NCBI GenBank assembly: GCA_043758755.1
Contig: JAYVMW010000003.1
Location: 36,095 to 100,094 of the forward strand
Length of the DNA stretch: 64,000 bases
Reading direction: 5' to 3'
DNA from: Solimicrobium sp043758755
Lineage (GTDB): Bacteria > Pseudomonadota > Gammaproteobacteria > Burkholderiales > Burkholderiaceae_D
Part shown: piece after piece, positions 20,320 to 31,040 of the stretch
How positions within the stretch are numbered: the first letter of the stretch is position 1
Layout: each line of letters opens with the position of its first letter
Position numbers and translations under genes: made by a program
The notes under the pieces: generated by a model
What the model was told of the DNA's origin: nothing
The model's database searches: none
What the model saw: the letters and a program-made list of their open reading frames with translations, nothing else

Positions 20320-22833
20320 ATGTCCGAGTTTTCGCCTGAATCCAATCAAGAACAGTATCAATCCAAGCCAGATAACAGCCAGTATGGCGCTTCGTCCATC
20401 CAGATTCTGGAAGGCCTGGAGGCCGTCAGAAAACGGCCCGGTATGTACATTGGCGACACCTCGGACGGCACCGGCCTGCACCATCTGGTTTTCGAAGTGC
20501 TGGATAACTCGATCGATGAATCGCTGGCCGGTCACTGTACCGAAATTCACGTCACCATCCATGCCGACAATTCGATTTCCGTCACCGATAACGGCCGCGG
20601 TATTCCAACCGGTATCAAATGGGATGACAAGCATGATCCAAAACGCAGCGCAGCCGAGATCGTCATGACCGAACTGCATGCCGGCGGCAAGTTTGATCAG
20701 AACTCGTACAAGGTCTCCGGCGGTCTGCACGGTGTGGGCGTGTCCTGCGTGAACGGGTTGTCCAAACTGTTGAAGCTCACCATCCGGCGCGACGGCAAAT
20801 TGTATGCCATGGACTTTGTGCGCGGCGTTCCGCAAAACCGTGAAATTGAAACCAAGGACGGCGTTGCTTATTCACCGATCAAAGTCATGGGTGACTCTGA
20901 CAAGCGCGGTACCGAAGTCCATTTCTGGGCTGATGAAGAAATTTTCACGCATGTCGAATTCCATTACGAAATTCTGGCCAAGCGGATTCGTGAACTGTCC
21001 TTCCTGAACAACGGCGTGCGCATTCGCCTGTCCGACCAGCGTACCGGCAAGGAAGAAATATTTGCGTTCGAAGGCGGCACACGCGGCTTCGTTGAATACA
21101 TCAACAAAAGCAAATCGGTTCTGCACCCGACCATTTTCCAGGCAACCGGCGAGCGCATGTCGGACCAGAACACCAACATCACTGTGGATGTGTCGATGCA
21201 GTGGAACGACGCCTACAACGAACAGGTGCTGTGCTTCACCAATAACATTCCGCAACGCGACGGTGGCACCCACTTAACCGGTCTGCGCGCGGCCATGACC
21301 CGTGTGATCAACAAGTACATCGACGAAAACGATTACGCCAAAAAAGCCAAGGTCGAAGTAACCGGTGACGATATGCGCGAAGGGTTGACCTGCGTGCTGT
21401 CGGTAAAAGTACCGGAACCAAAGTTCAGCTCGCAAACCAAGGACAAACTGGTTTCCTCTGAAGTGCGCGGCCCGGTCGAAGAAATCGTCGCCAAAACCCT
21501 CTCCGACTATCTGCAGGAACGCCCGAACGACGCCAAGATCATTTGCGGCAAAATCGTGGAAGCCTCGCGTGCCCGTGAAGCGGCCCGCAAGGCACGCGAA
21601 CTGACCCGCCGCAAAGGTGTCATGGATGGCCTGGGCCTGTCTGCCAAACTGGCCGACTGCCAGGAAAAAGATCCGGCCCTGTGCGAACTGTATGTAGTCG
21701 AAGGAGATTCTGCGGGCGGTTCTGCCAAGCAGGGACGCGACCGCAAGTTTCAGGCGATTCTGCCACTGCGCGGTAAAGTGCTGAACGTGGAAAAAGCCCG
21801 TTTCGAAAAAATGCTCTCCAGCGAACAGATCACCACGCTCATCGCCACACTGGGCACCAGTATCGGCCCGGATGAATTCAATATTGAAAAACTGCGCTAT
21901 CACCGCATCATCATCATGACCGATGCCGACGTCGACGGCGCCCACATCCGCACCCTGCTGCTGACCCTGTTTTACCGTCAGATGCCGGAACTGGTGGAGC
22001 GCGGTCACATCTACATTGCGCAACCGCCGCTGTACAAGGTCAAGACCGGGCGTGACGAACGGTATCTGAAAGACGATGCCGAAGAAGCGACTTACATGAT
22101 GACCGTGGCACTGAATAACGCCGCACTGATTCCTGCAACGGGCGCTGAGCCAATACAGGGTGAAGCACTGGCCGAGCTGGTACGTCAGTACAATCTGGCC
22201 AACGCTATCATGATGCGTTTAACCCGCATGATCGACCGCGCCGCACTCACTGCCATCATGACCGGTGTCACCCTGCAGATGGACAATGCTGCCAATGCCG
22301 CCATTTCTGCCCAGGCGCTGACTGCGGCAATGAATGATCCTGCGGTACATGCGGTCGTGACCAGCGATGAACTGTCTGAACGCTTCAGCCTGCGCATTGA
22401 GCGCATGTATCACGGCAACGTGAAAGTCAGTTCGATCGATGCCGACTTCATTGACAGCAATGATTACCGTGTGCTGACCAATGCTGCTGCGACCTTTAAG
22501 GGTCTGGTCGGTGAAGGTGCCTTCATCCGTCGCGGTGAAGGCGAGCGCGTCAAGGAATCCAGCGTGGCCGATTTCCACGCAGCGATGTTGTGGCTGCGTG
22601 ATGAAGCCGAGCGTAACGTATCCAAGCAGCGCTATAAAGGTCTGGGTGAAATGAATCCTGAGCAGTTGTGGGAAACCACGATGGATCCGAAAGTGCGCCG
22701 TTTGCTCAAGGTGCAGATTGAAGATGCGATTGCTGCGGATCAGATCTTTACTACCTTGATGGGTGATGAAGTCGAACCGCGCCGGGCGTTTATTGAATCG
22801 AATGCGCTGCGGGCTGGGAATATTGATATTTAA
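20320..22833 (+). CDS. gyrB: DNA gyrase subunit B
   Basis: GyrB provides the ATPase and part of the cleavage core of gyrase, which introduces negative supercoils. The 837-residue protein has the GHKL ATPase motifs (EVLDNSIDES, DNGRGIP, GGLHGVGVSCVN), the TOPRIM motifs (YVVEGDSAGGSAKQGRDR, IIIMTDADVDGAHIRTLLLT), and the C-terminal end KQRYKGLGEMNPEQLWETTMD. A proteobacterial insert of about 160 residues lies between the TOPRIM core and the tail. Length is normal for the class. Confidence 0.98.
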   Translation: MSEFSPESNQEQYQSKPDNSQYGASSIQILEGLEAVRKRPGMYIGDTSDGTGLHHLVFEVLDNSIDESLAGHCTEIHVTIHADNSISVTDNGRGIPTGIKWDDKHDPKRSAAEIVMTELHAGGKFDQNSYKVSGGLHGVGVSCVNGLSKLLKLTIRRDGKLYAMDFVRGVPQNREIETKDGVAYSPIKVMGDSDKRGTEVHFWADEEIFTHVEFHYEILAKRIRELSFLNNGVRIRLSDQRTGKEEIFAFEGGTRGFVEYINKSKSVLHPTIFQATGERMSDQNTNITVDVSMQWNDAYNEQVLCFTNNIPQRDGGTHLTGLRAAMTRVINKYIDENDYAKKAKVEVTGDDMREGLTCVLSVKVPEPKFSSQTKDKLVSSEVRGPVEEIVAKTLSDYLQERPNDAKIICGKIVEASRAREAARKARELTRRKGVMDGLGLSAKLADCQEKDPALCELYVVEGDSAGGSAKQGRDRKFQAILPLRGKVLNVEKARFEKMLSSEQITTLIATLGTSIGPDEFNIEKLRYHRIIIMTDADVDGAHIRTLLLTLFYRQMPELVERGHIYIAQPPLYKVKTGRDERYLKDDAEEATYMMTVALNNAALIPATGAEPIQGEALAELVRQYNLANAIMMRLTRMIDRAALTAIMTGVTLQMDNAANAAISAQALTAAMNDPAVHAVVTSDELSERFSLRIERMYHGNVKVSSIDADFIDSNDYRVLTNAAATFKGLVGEGAFIRRGEGERVKESSVADFHAAMLWLRDEAERNVSKQRYKGLGEMNPEQLWETTMDPKVRRLLKVQIEDAIAADQIFTTLMGDEVEPRRAFIESNALRAGNIDI

Positions 22834-23019
22834 AGTTGTCGGGTGTGTAGGATCCAAGAATAGTTGCAACTTGTCCAGGTAGTTGCAACATATTTATTCC
22901 TTGAATGAGCGACGCAGCCAGATTCGTAGGTAAATGGGCTGTTCGTCTTTCTAGCTCATCTCATGGATCAATTACAATTCGTCGTCGAGTCGGGTGGGCC
23001 ATTGCCACTTGAAGAAATA

Positions 23020-23895
23020 TCAAAGCCCATATTTTTGCCTTCTGTTTTTAAAGGCTGGTTCGGTGCCCTCAAGGATTTGAACGACGCGAGCCTTTATTTC
23101 AGGAGACTCGATCCCCCCGGAAATATAGTCGAAAGTGCTGGTCGCCTTGTCGCAAGTGGCGCAGATGATTTGCTCGGCGTCGCAGACAACTGCGAGATTG
23201 GGGTTGTGAGTCACCATAATCACTTGTCGACGCTGCTTGGCCGCCTTGATGCATTTGACCAGCACTTTGTATATCGTCTGGTTGTCGAGATTTTCTTCCG
23301 GTTGATCAATCACGATAGGAATGTCGTCCTTGTCGACTAGCAGGTAGAAGACGAGCAGCAGCAGACCGCGCTCGCCAGGGGAAAGTTGACTGATTTCTTG
23401 ATCGTCGTAAGTCAGCGAGTAACGTGGGACGAGATAAGCCATGCCAAAAAGATAGTCGAAAATTTCTTGAGCATCGACACCCTTGCGTAGTTGGTCTATG
23501 ATTTTTGATTCGCGCCCGGTGCTTTGCTCCCGACGATCAAAATGTAGCATGTCATCGATCTTTTCTAAGAATTTTATCGTAGCATCCGCGTAGCCGAAAT
23601 TCGTTTCTTTGAGCAGCCCGCGCATGAGTTGATTGCTCTCGTCGATGCCGGCGAAGCTTCCCTTAGCTTGGCGATTGATTCGCGCCAAGAAATTTTCTTG
23701 GAAACCAGCCTCTTCAATTCTAACGTCGAAATCCAGGGGGAGCGGCATGTCCATTTGCGCGGCGGATTTAACGAATGCTTGGACGGGCTCATACAAACGC
23801 CGACATTCCTCCATGGTGCTGGCGATCTGTTCATGGACTTGCTTGGCCAATTTGAAACGCGTGATCCGCAGTTCTTCGAGTTTCGCCGGCAGGGA
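23020..23895 (-). pseudogene. C-terminal remnant of an SMC/TrlF-like ATPase
   Basis: The open frame runs from an in-frame stop at 23896-23898 to 23020, about 292 codons. It holds only the C-terminal half of an ABC/SMC-like ATPase: a coiled-coil segment (LPAKLEELRITRFKLAKQVHEQ), the signature LSPGERG, Walker B VIDQPEENLDN, and the switch histidine in VTHNPNLAVV. The Walker A part is missing and nothing upstream supplies it; the reading frame ends next to REP-like repeats at 23951-24032. The pattern (IDQPEENLDNQ, THNPNLAVV, ILEGT) resembles large ATPases of the TrlF and related defence-associated families. A non-functional remnant is most likely. Confidence 0.7.
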
Positions 23896-23950
23896 TCACT
23901 GGCAAAGCTCGGTGAAATATAAGAGTGTCCTCATATTTAACAAATATTTC

Positions 23951-24032
23951 GGTGTCAGGTCTGACAATCGTACAATTTCTGAATTCATGTCCGTTTGTCG
24001 GGCCTGACACCAAGCGCGTGACACCAAGCGCG
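23951..24032. repeat. REP-like inverted and direct repeats
   Basis: GGTGTCAGG at 23951-23959 is inverted to CCTGACACC at 24003-24011. Within the right arm, TGACACCAAGCGCG occurs twice in perfect tandem (24005-24018 and 24019-24032). The stretch lies exactly at the break of the SMC-like ATPase remnant and before the 5-FCL gene. Its dyad character resembles REP elements mobilised by RAYT proteins, one of which is encoded at 5798-6514; that link is inferred. The remaining bases up to about 24215 show no recognisable gene. Confidence 0.55.
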
Positions 24033-24215
24033 CTGCGATGCGATTCTATATTTTCTTGGCGGCCTCATGGGCACTGGCCACCATTGGTATTTCACAGGGC
24101 AAACCAACATCAACATGGCACTGTCGGCGCTGTTTTTCCAAAAATATTGCAACGTCAGCGTTTTTTACAGGAACTTTACATCGCATTGTGATCTAATATC
24201 CACGCTAGCCACAAC

Positions 24216-24887
24216 TTGGGACAAGTCATCAACACACAAGACGACATTAAGCAATTCAGAAATGTGCAACGCTCGGAACTTCTGGGGCGACGGGCTGCTG
24301 TTCCGGTTGACCTGCGTCGTCAATGGAATTCTTCAATAACTGATTTTCTGATCAAGGGCTTTCCGTTATTGCAAAGAATGACTCTGGGGTTGTACTGGCC
24401 CTATAAAGGTGAATTTGATCCCAGATTTGCAGTACGTGAATTCCGCAAAGGCGGCGCTGTTTCTGCCCTTCCGGTCGTGATTCAAAAAGGAAAACCGTTA
24501 CAGTTCCGCGAATGGTGGCCTGGCGTTCGCGTAGTAAATGGTGTGTTTAACCTGCCAATTCCTGAAGGTACAGCGCTGCTTCAACCGAAAGCCCTGCTAA
24601 TACCGCCGGTGGGTTTTGATCTGAAAGGATACAGGTTAGGTTATGGAGGCGGCTATTTTGATCGAACGCTCGCCGAAATGACTGTTCAGCCGCTCAAGAT
24701 TGGCGTAGCGTTTGAGCTCTCCAGAATGACAACGATTCACCCTCAACCCCATGACATTCCGATGGATTTCATCGTAACCGAAACAGCGATTCATTATGTT
24801 AGCCTGTCCGGTCTGATTGCACTGCGCGATCCCAAAGAAGCAACTCAGCTTGCAGAACAGATCATTCGCCAGCGAGGACTTGCATGA
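24216..24887 (+). CDS. 5-formyltetrahydrofolate cyclo-ligase
   Basis: This enzyme (MTHFS, 5-FCL) converts 5-formyl-THF to 5,10-methenyl-THF with ATP. The 223-residue reading has the family core: RAAVPVDLRRQWNSSI near the N-terminus, the mid-region YWPYKGEFDPR, and the substrate and ATP site IPPVGFDLKGYRLGYGGGYFDRTL. The start is uncertain: TTG at 24216 gives the longest form, while GTG at 24264 gives 207 residues and fits the usual start of the domain better. The gene stands alone between a decayed ATPase and convergent phaB. Confidence 0.88.
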   Translation: MGQVINTQDDIKQFRNVQRSELLGRRAAVPVDLRRQWNSSITDFLIKGFPLLQRMTLGLYWPYKGEFDPRFAVREFRKGGAVSALPVVIQKGKPLQFREWWPGVRVVNGVFNLPIPEGTALLQPKALLIPPVGFDLKGYRLGYGGGYFDRTLAEMTVQPLKIGVAFELSRMTTIHPQPHDIPMDFIVTETAIHYVSLSGLIALRDPKEATQLAEQIIRQRGLA

Positions 24888-25174
24888 CGTGCAGAGATAC
24901 CACCGTAGAGATTTGAATCTGAAAAGCATTTCTGTGCAATCATTGTTTTGGCCAGAGTCGCAATCGGCGGGAAAGCATCTACGCACCTGGCGACATAAGC
25001 CAGATCATCAATGTCCTGTGCACTTACTAACAGGATGCTCAAGCGTTATCCGGAATTAACTTCCGCCACGCCATCCGAAATTGATGCAATGGCCGTCCCA
25101 AACCTGATCCGCACCGCAAATAAACGTTTTGTTGAAGAACCCAGGTGCAACTTCCCGGGCCCCCAACCATCGCC
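24888..25174. other. Intergenic stretch between 5-FCL and phaB
   Basis: These 287 bases lie between two convergent genes. A frame from about 25036 to 25180 on the plus strand reads like coding sequence (LKRYPELTSATPSEIDAMAVPNLIRTANKRF) but has no clear start and no recognised family. It may be a decayed gene end. No convincing terminator hairpin was seen. Confidence 0.3.
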
Positions 25175-25915
25175 TTAATACATATGCTGCCCACCATTGA
25201 TAGCAATGTTTGCCCCAGTCACAAACGCCGCTTCATCCCCTGCAAGATAGGCAACCAGGCCAGCAACCTCTTCCGGTTTGCCCAGGCGTCCCATAGGGAT
25301 TTGAGGAATAATCTTCGTTTCCAGTACTTCGGTTGCAATCGCCATAACCATTTTCGTACCGATATAGCCCGGCGAGATTGTATTCACCGTAACGCCTTTA
25401 CGCGCAATTTCCAACGCCAGTGATTTGGTAAAGCCGTGCATGCCGGCCTTGGCAGCGGCATAGTTGGTCTGCCCGAAAGCACCTTTTTGACCATTGACCG
25501 ACGAGATGTTGATAATGCGTCCCCAGCCGCGCTCAACCATGCCATCGCACACCGGCTTGGTCATGTTAAACACCGAGTCCAGATTGGTCCGCATCACCAG
25601 ATCCCAATTGGTTTTATCCATTTTCTTGAACGTGGTGTCACGCGTGATACCGGCATTGTTGACCAGTACATCGACAGGGCCAATTTCTTTTTCGATCAGC
25701 GTGACACATTCGCGGGCCGACTCATAATCCGCCACATCACACGGATAAGCGTGAAAGTGGTAACCCAACTCGCGCATTGATGCCAGCCAGTCTCCTGATT
25801 TGGTATTGCCGGGCGAATAGGTCGTTACGACCTGATAACCTAAAGCCGCCAGTTTGATGCACACGGCTTCACCTAAACCGCCCATACCGCCTGTCACTAA
25901 TGCAATTCTAGCCAT
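25175..25915 (-). CDS. phaB: Acetoacetyl-CoA reductase (NADPH)
   Basis: PhaB reduces acetoacetyl-CoA to (R)-3-hydroxybutyryl-CoA, the monomer for PHB. The 246-residue short-chain dehydrogenase has the cofactor motif ALVTGGMGGLGEAV, the NNAG motif (VDVLVNNAGITRD), and the catalytic Ser/Tyr/Lys in NISSVNGQKGAFGQTNYAAAKAG. GGAGACAGC precedes the ATG at 25915. It lies downstream of phaA on the same strand with a 142-base gap, giving the phaA-phaB order. FabG is the main alternative, but the phaA neighbour favours PhaB. Confidence 0.93.
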   Translation of the reverse strand: MARIALVTGGMGGLGEAVCIKLAALGYQVVTTYSPGNTKSGDWLASMRELGYHFHAYPCDVADYESARECVTLIEKEIGPVDVLVNNAGITRDTTFKKMDKTNWDLVMRTNLDSVFNMTKPVCDGMVERGWGRIINISSVNGQKGAFGQTNYAAAKAGMHGFTKSLALEIARKGVTVNTISPGYIGTKMVMAIATEVLETKIIPQIPMGRLGKPEEVAGLVAYLAGDEAAFVTGANIAINGGQHMY

Positions 25916-26057
25916 GCTGCTGTCTCCTCGTTTCTTTGGATTATGTTGTGATTAAAAGCGCTCTTACTGCGTTACTTCCCCTTGCCTGTGCTGGTTCCGC
26001 ATGCTGCCAGAGCTCCATTCTGTTCCGACTGCATGCAGAAAACCAAATACCGCCGAC

Positions 26058-27239
26058 TTAAATGCGTTCGAAAATCACCGCAATACCCTGGCCGCCACCG
26101 ATACACATGGTGACCAGCGCATACTTGCCACCCGTGCGCTGCAATTCATAAATCGCTTTGGTCGCAATGAAGGCGCCGGAGCAACCTACTGGATGACCAA
26201 GAGCAATCGCGCCACCGTTCGGATTGGTCTTGGCCGGATCAAGTTCCAGACCCTTACTGACCGCAATCGCCTGCGCCGCAAACGCTTCGTTTGCTTCAAT
26301 GACGTCCATCTGGTCCATTTTTAAACCGGCTTTTTTGAGCGCCAGTTTGGATGCCGGAATCGGACCTTCACCCATAATTTCATTCGGCACGCCGGAGATC
26401 GCGTAAGAAACCAGACGGGCAATCGGTTTTTGACCTGCCTTGGCAGCCACATCCGCAGCAGCCAGTACAAAGAAGGCCGCGCCATCGTTAATGCCTGACG
26501 CATTGCCGGCGGTAACCGTGCCATCTTTTTTAAAGGCCGGTTTCATTTTGGCCAATGATTCCATCGTGGTGTTGGCCTTGCCATGCTCGTCCGTATCAAA
26601 AACAACTTCCCCTTTGCGGGTTTGCTGGATGACCGGGACGATCTGTGATTTGAAACGACCTTCAGCAATGGCGATGGCAGCGCGGCGTTGCGATTCGACT
26701 GCGAAAGCGTCCTGCTCTTCTCTGGAAATATTCCATTTGGTGGCAAGATTTTCTGCTGTGATACCCATGTGGCCAACACCGAACGGGTCAGTCAGCACGG
26801 CAACCATCATATCAATCGCCTTGGTGTCACCCATGCGGGCACCGGTGCGCAGGGCCGGCAATAAATAGCCGCCGCGCGACATCACTTCGACGCCACCACC
26901 AATTCCGTAGTCAAAGTCGCCGAGCATGATGTTCTGGGCTGCAGTAACAATGCCCTGCAGACCGGAGGAACACAGACGGCTGACCTGCATGGCGATGGAA
27001 TCCATCGGCAGACCGGCCTGGATTGAGGCCACGCGAGAAACGTAAGCGTAGCGCGAATCGGTAGGAATGCAATTTCCAACCACAGCGTTACCAATCAGTT
27101 TTGGATCAACGCCAGAACGGGCAATGGCTTCTTTCATCACGATACCGGCCAGTTCTGCCGGTTCGATATTGGCAAGAGAACCACCGAAAGCGCCAATTGC
27201 GGAACGGGCTGCACTGAGAACGACAACATCTTTACTCAT
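26058..27239 (-). CDS. phaA: Acetyl-CoA acetyltransferase (beta-ketothiolase)
   Basis: PhaA condenses two acetyl-CoA to acetoacetyl-CoA, the first step of PHB synthesis. The 393-residue thiolase has the nucleophilic cysteine in SRLCSSGLQGIV, the NEAFAAQ motif, the histidine in NGGAIALGHPVGCSGA, and the second catalytic cysteine in the C-terminal MCIGGGQGIAVIFE. AAGGAG lies 8 bases before the ATG. Length is typical. With phaB it forms a probable operon; the synthase gene phaC is not in the window. Confidence 0.95.
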   Translation of the reverse strand: MSKDVVVLSAARSAIGAFGGSLANIEPAELAGIVMKEAIARSGVDPKLIGNAVVGNCIPTDSRYAYVSRVASIQAGLPMDSIAMQVSRLCSSGLQGIVTAAQNIMLGDFDYGIGGGVEVMSRGGYLLPALRTGARMGDTKAIDMMVAVLTDPFGVGHMGITAENLATKWNISREEQDAFAVESQRRAAIAIAEGRFKSQIVPVIQQTRKGEVVFDTDEHGKANTTMESLAKMKPAFKKDGTVTAGNASGINDGAAFFVLAAADVAAKAGQKPIARLVSYAISGVPNEIMGEGPIPASKLALKKAGLKMDQMDVIEANEAFAAQAIAVSKGLELDPAKTNPNGGAIALGHPVGCSGAFIATKAIYELQRTGGKYALVTMCIGGGQGIAVIFERI

Positions 27240-27686
27240 GTTAAAACTCCTTGTAATAATCGATTATTCGCCAAACCGGCGATCCTGAATAAAATCCTGT
27301 TAATAAAACTGATGGCCTGTAGCTGTTGATTCCAAAGTGGTTGCTGCGGCTGCACCGGGTCATTGCCGCGGTGTCGATTACACCACTACATACCAAAAAG
27401 TCTATAAGTTCAAATTTTTTCAACTGACCAATGATAAACGCAACCAGACAGGCAGTGATGATGTTCGTGCAGGCTTCCGTTACATTGAACGATCAACCAT
27501 TAACAAAACGATCACTGCCGGGATTTTTGGGCACTGACAGGCTATCCCTGACCATTATTCTGCCAACTTCAATACTCACTTAATTATTGATTTTCGTGCT
27601 TTGTCGCAGGTCAAATATTGTGCAGCTCGCGTGCCATACGTTGCAGGAATCACATGAATATGAACAATTCGCAGCCTTTTCCTGTG
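27240..27686. other. Intergenic region upstream of phaA
   Basis: This 447-base region lies between the phaA start and the 3' end of the ABC permease gene, both on the minus strand. It must contain the phaA promoter. No gene, RNA or strong hairpin was recognised; the short open frames here have no coding character. Confidence 0.4.
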
Positions 27687-28450
27687 CTAGCGCTTGAGCT
27701 TGTATCCTGTCCTGAATATCCAATTGATGATCGCTACGCAGATAAACAGGAACACCAGTGCCATGCCTACGCTGATTCCCACCGGTATGTCCGCATTGCC
27801 AAAAAAGCTCCAGCGAAATCCACTGATCAAATAGACCACCGGATTGAACAAGGCAACGGTCTGCCAACCCGCGGGTAGCATATTGATCGAATAAAAACTG
27901 CCGCCCAAAAACGACAGCGGCGTGACGATCAGCAAGGGAATGATTTGCAGCTTCTCAAATCCATCGGCCCAGATGCCAATGATGAAGCCGAACATGGAAA
28001 AGGTGACCGCGGTCAGTACCAGAAACCCGATCATGAATAACGGATGGGCAATCTCAAACGCGACAAAAAAACGCGCCGTGATCAGGATCAGCGTACCGAG
28101 TATGATCGACTTGCTCGCGGCGGCACCCACATAGCCAGCCACGATTTCCAGCGCCGAGATCGGCGCCGACAATACTTCGTAGATCGTCCCGGAAAACTGC
28201 GGCATATAAATGCCGAACGACGCATTGGCAATGCTTTGCGTCATCAACGACATCATCACCAGGCCGGGAATAATGAACGCACCGTAGCTCACGCCGTCCA
28301 CCTTCATCATATGGTTGCCAATGGCCGCGCCGAACACCACGAAGTACAGCACAGTCGAAATCACCGGCGCTGCGATGCTCTGCATCAGAGTGCGGCGGGT
28401 GCGGGCCATTTCAAAGTTATAAATGGCGCGAATCGCGTAAATATTCATTG

Positions 28451-28454
<4 letters not shown>
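27687..28454 (-). CDS. ABC-2 type exporter permease
   Basis: This is a 255-residue permease of the ABC-2 family, with about six membrane segments (APVISTVLYFVVFGAAIG, YGAFIIPGLVMMSLMTQ, IILGTLILITARFFVAF, FLVLTAVTFSMFGFIIGIWADG, LIVTPLSFLGGSFYSINMLP, VGMALVFLFICVAIINWIF). The AGYVGAAASKS segment is the family's coupling region. The ATG overlaps the stop of the ATPase gene (ATGA), so the two are one transporter, similar to YadH/YadG-type exporters. The substrate is unknown. Confidence 0.88.
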
Positions 28455-29371
<917 letters not shown>

Positions 29372-29515
29372 TGGGTTCCTTCAATGCATATTTAAATGCA
29401 ATATGGATTGTTCGTGGGTTTTTTTCTTCGATACGCGGGTGCCACACTTTATCCTAAAAACCGCATTCAGGAAAAGTGAACTTTGTTTGATTGAAATGAT
29501 CAATTTGGAAATTAA

Positions 29516-29749
29516 TTAGCCGGGCACCGGACGGCGCTCGTCATTATTTTCGCCACAATGGAAATGCAGCTCAACTGCGGAACGCGTCAAAATCATGTAT
29601 CGCAGTGATGGATCATCCAACCGGAATTTCATGTTCAGAGCAATGAAGCCAACACCAAGGGAAAAATTAACCTGTTCCGCAAGAGCCTTGGGAGATTGCA
29701 CGGCCCATGCATCTGGTGCGAGGCATATCAGAAGATAAGGGTTTGCCAA
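29516..29749 (-). pseudogene. Probable fragment of a VOC/bleomycin-resistance-like protein
   Basis: A 77-codon frame has, in its second half, a stretch like the first beta-alpha-beta-beta module of VOC (glyoxalase/bleomycin-resistance) proteins: LGVGFIALNMKFRLDDPSLRYMILT, then SAVELHFHC. The order, large hydrophobic residues and the terminal VELHF strand fit, but the rest of the approximately 120-residue domain is missing. It is probably a remnant; a short unrelated protein cannot be excluded. Confidence 0.4.
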
Positions 29750-29830
29750 ACAACCTTCAGCATATAGAATCAGCTACCAATTAAATGAAATTTCGATCAC
29801 TAACCCTATGATTCAAAACAGGAAGCGCGC

Positions 29831-30886
29831 ATGCAACCTCAGATAAAAATCGGCTTGATCGGCTATGGTTATGCCGGAACAACGTTTCACGCTCCCCTGA
29901 TTGCATACAGCGGCAGTGCCGAGCTCACCGCCATCGCTACAACTCAAACCGGTCGGGCCAGTGCCGATTATCCAGATGCCCTGATTGTTTCCGATATTGA
30001 CCAACTGCTGGCCATCGATGCGCTCGATTGCATCGTCATCGCAACGCCCAACGATACCCACTTCGAGCTTGCGCACCGGGTTCTGGAATCTGGCCGGCAT
30101 GTGGTTGTGGACAAACCTGTCACGTTAAGTTGTGCCGATGCCAGAACATTGGCGGACCTGGCCGTGAAAAAAAATGTGCTGTTTGCGCCGTTTCACAACC
30201 GCCGCTGGGATGGCGACTTCCTGACATTGCAAACCTTGATTGAGTCCCAAAAATTGGGGCGCATTACCCAATTTGAATCGCATTTTGATCGCTTTCGCCC
30301 GGACGTACCGCAGCGCTGGCGCGAAGACAGTTCACGCGGCGGTGGCCTGCTGTTTGATCTGGGGTCGCATTTGCTTGATCAGGCACTCGTGCTGTTCGGC
30401 ATGCCTGTAACCATCAGCGCAACGCTGAAACAACATCGCGATCACGCCATTGCACCTGACTATGTTCATCTGCAACTCGGCTATTTGGATAAGGAAATCC
30501 TGCTGCACGCAAGCGCACTGGCAGCGCTTGTTCCGGCACGTTTTATTGTGCACGGTACCAAGGGTAGTTACCTTAAAACAGGACTCGATGTGCAGGAAGA
30601 TCAATTAAAAGCCGGACTGCGGCCCGGGAATGAATCCTTCGGAAAAAATCCTTCAGGGTTATTGTGTGAAGTGCAGGGCAGTCATTCTTCAGACACCGCG
30701 CTGCCGACCCAGGATGGCGCCTATGTCGAGTTTTATCGCGCATTGGCGCAATCGATTTTGAATGGCGCGTCATTCCCGGTCAGTGCACACGATGGTGTCA
30801 ATGTCATGCTGTTGATTGAACTTGCCATGCAAAGTGCTGCGGACGGACAGCGAAAAAACATTGATGTACGCTCAGTTTCCCGATGA
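29831..30886 (+). CDS. Gfo/Idh/MocA family oxidoreductase
   Basis: This 351-residue NAD(P)-dependent oxidoreductase has the Rossmann start KIGLIGYGYAGTTFHAPLI, the conserved VIATPNDTHFELAHRVLESGRHVVVDKPVTL motif with the catalytic lysine of the EKP-like signature (DKP here), and HNRRWDGDF. It resembles the YdgJ/YvaA group of sugar or cyclitol dehydrogenases. The ATG at 29831 follows GGAAGCGCGC. It stands alone; the substrate cannot be told from context. Confidence 0.9.
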   Translation: MQPQIKIGLIGYGYAGTTFHAPLIAYSGSAELTAIATTQTGRASADYPDALIVSDIDQLLAIDALDCIVIATPNDTHFELAHRVLESGRHVVVDKPVTLSCADARTLADLAVKKNVLFAPFHNRRWDGDFLTLQTLIESQKLGRITQFESHFDRFRPDVPQRWREDSSRGGGLLFDLGSHLLDQALVLFGMPVTISATLKQHRDHAIAPDYVHLQLGYLDKEILLHASALAALVPARFIVHGTKGSYLKTGLDVQEDQLKAGLRPGNESFGKNPSGLLCEVQGSHSSDTALPTQDGAYVEFYRALAQSILNGASFPVSAHDGVNVMLLIELAMQSAADGQRKNIDVRSVSR

Positions 30887-30974
30887 GCTTGTTGTTTGAA
30901 TCTGAACAGTTACATTCAACATATTATTGATATCGGAAGCACTTGCCCGCGCTCCCGGTCAACAAGAAAAAATA

Positions 30975-31015
30975 GTGCACTGATCACGTACTGCTTTTCG
31001 TCGGGATCAGTGCTC
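30975..31015. terminator. Possible bidirectional terminator hairpin
   Basis: GCACTGATC (30977-30985) pairs with GATCAGTGC (31005-31013) around a 19-base loop, between the convergent oxidoreductase and DUF3422 genes. There is no real T-run on either side, so it may be a weak terminator or only an inverted repeat. Confidence 0.35.
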
Positions 31016-31040
31016 CTTGACCAGCGACCGACTCCGGAGA

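Noticed and set aside
21274..22023. 249-codon open frame opposite gyrB
   Set aside because: No domain and Phe/Gly/Arg-rich composition typical of antisense shadows.
27337..27537. Short frame in the phaA upstream region
   Set aside because: No start signal and no similarity to any family that I recognise.
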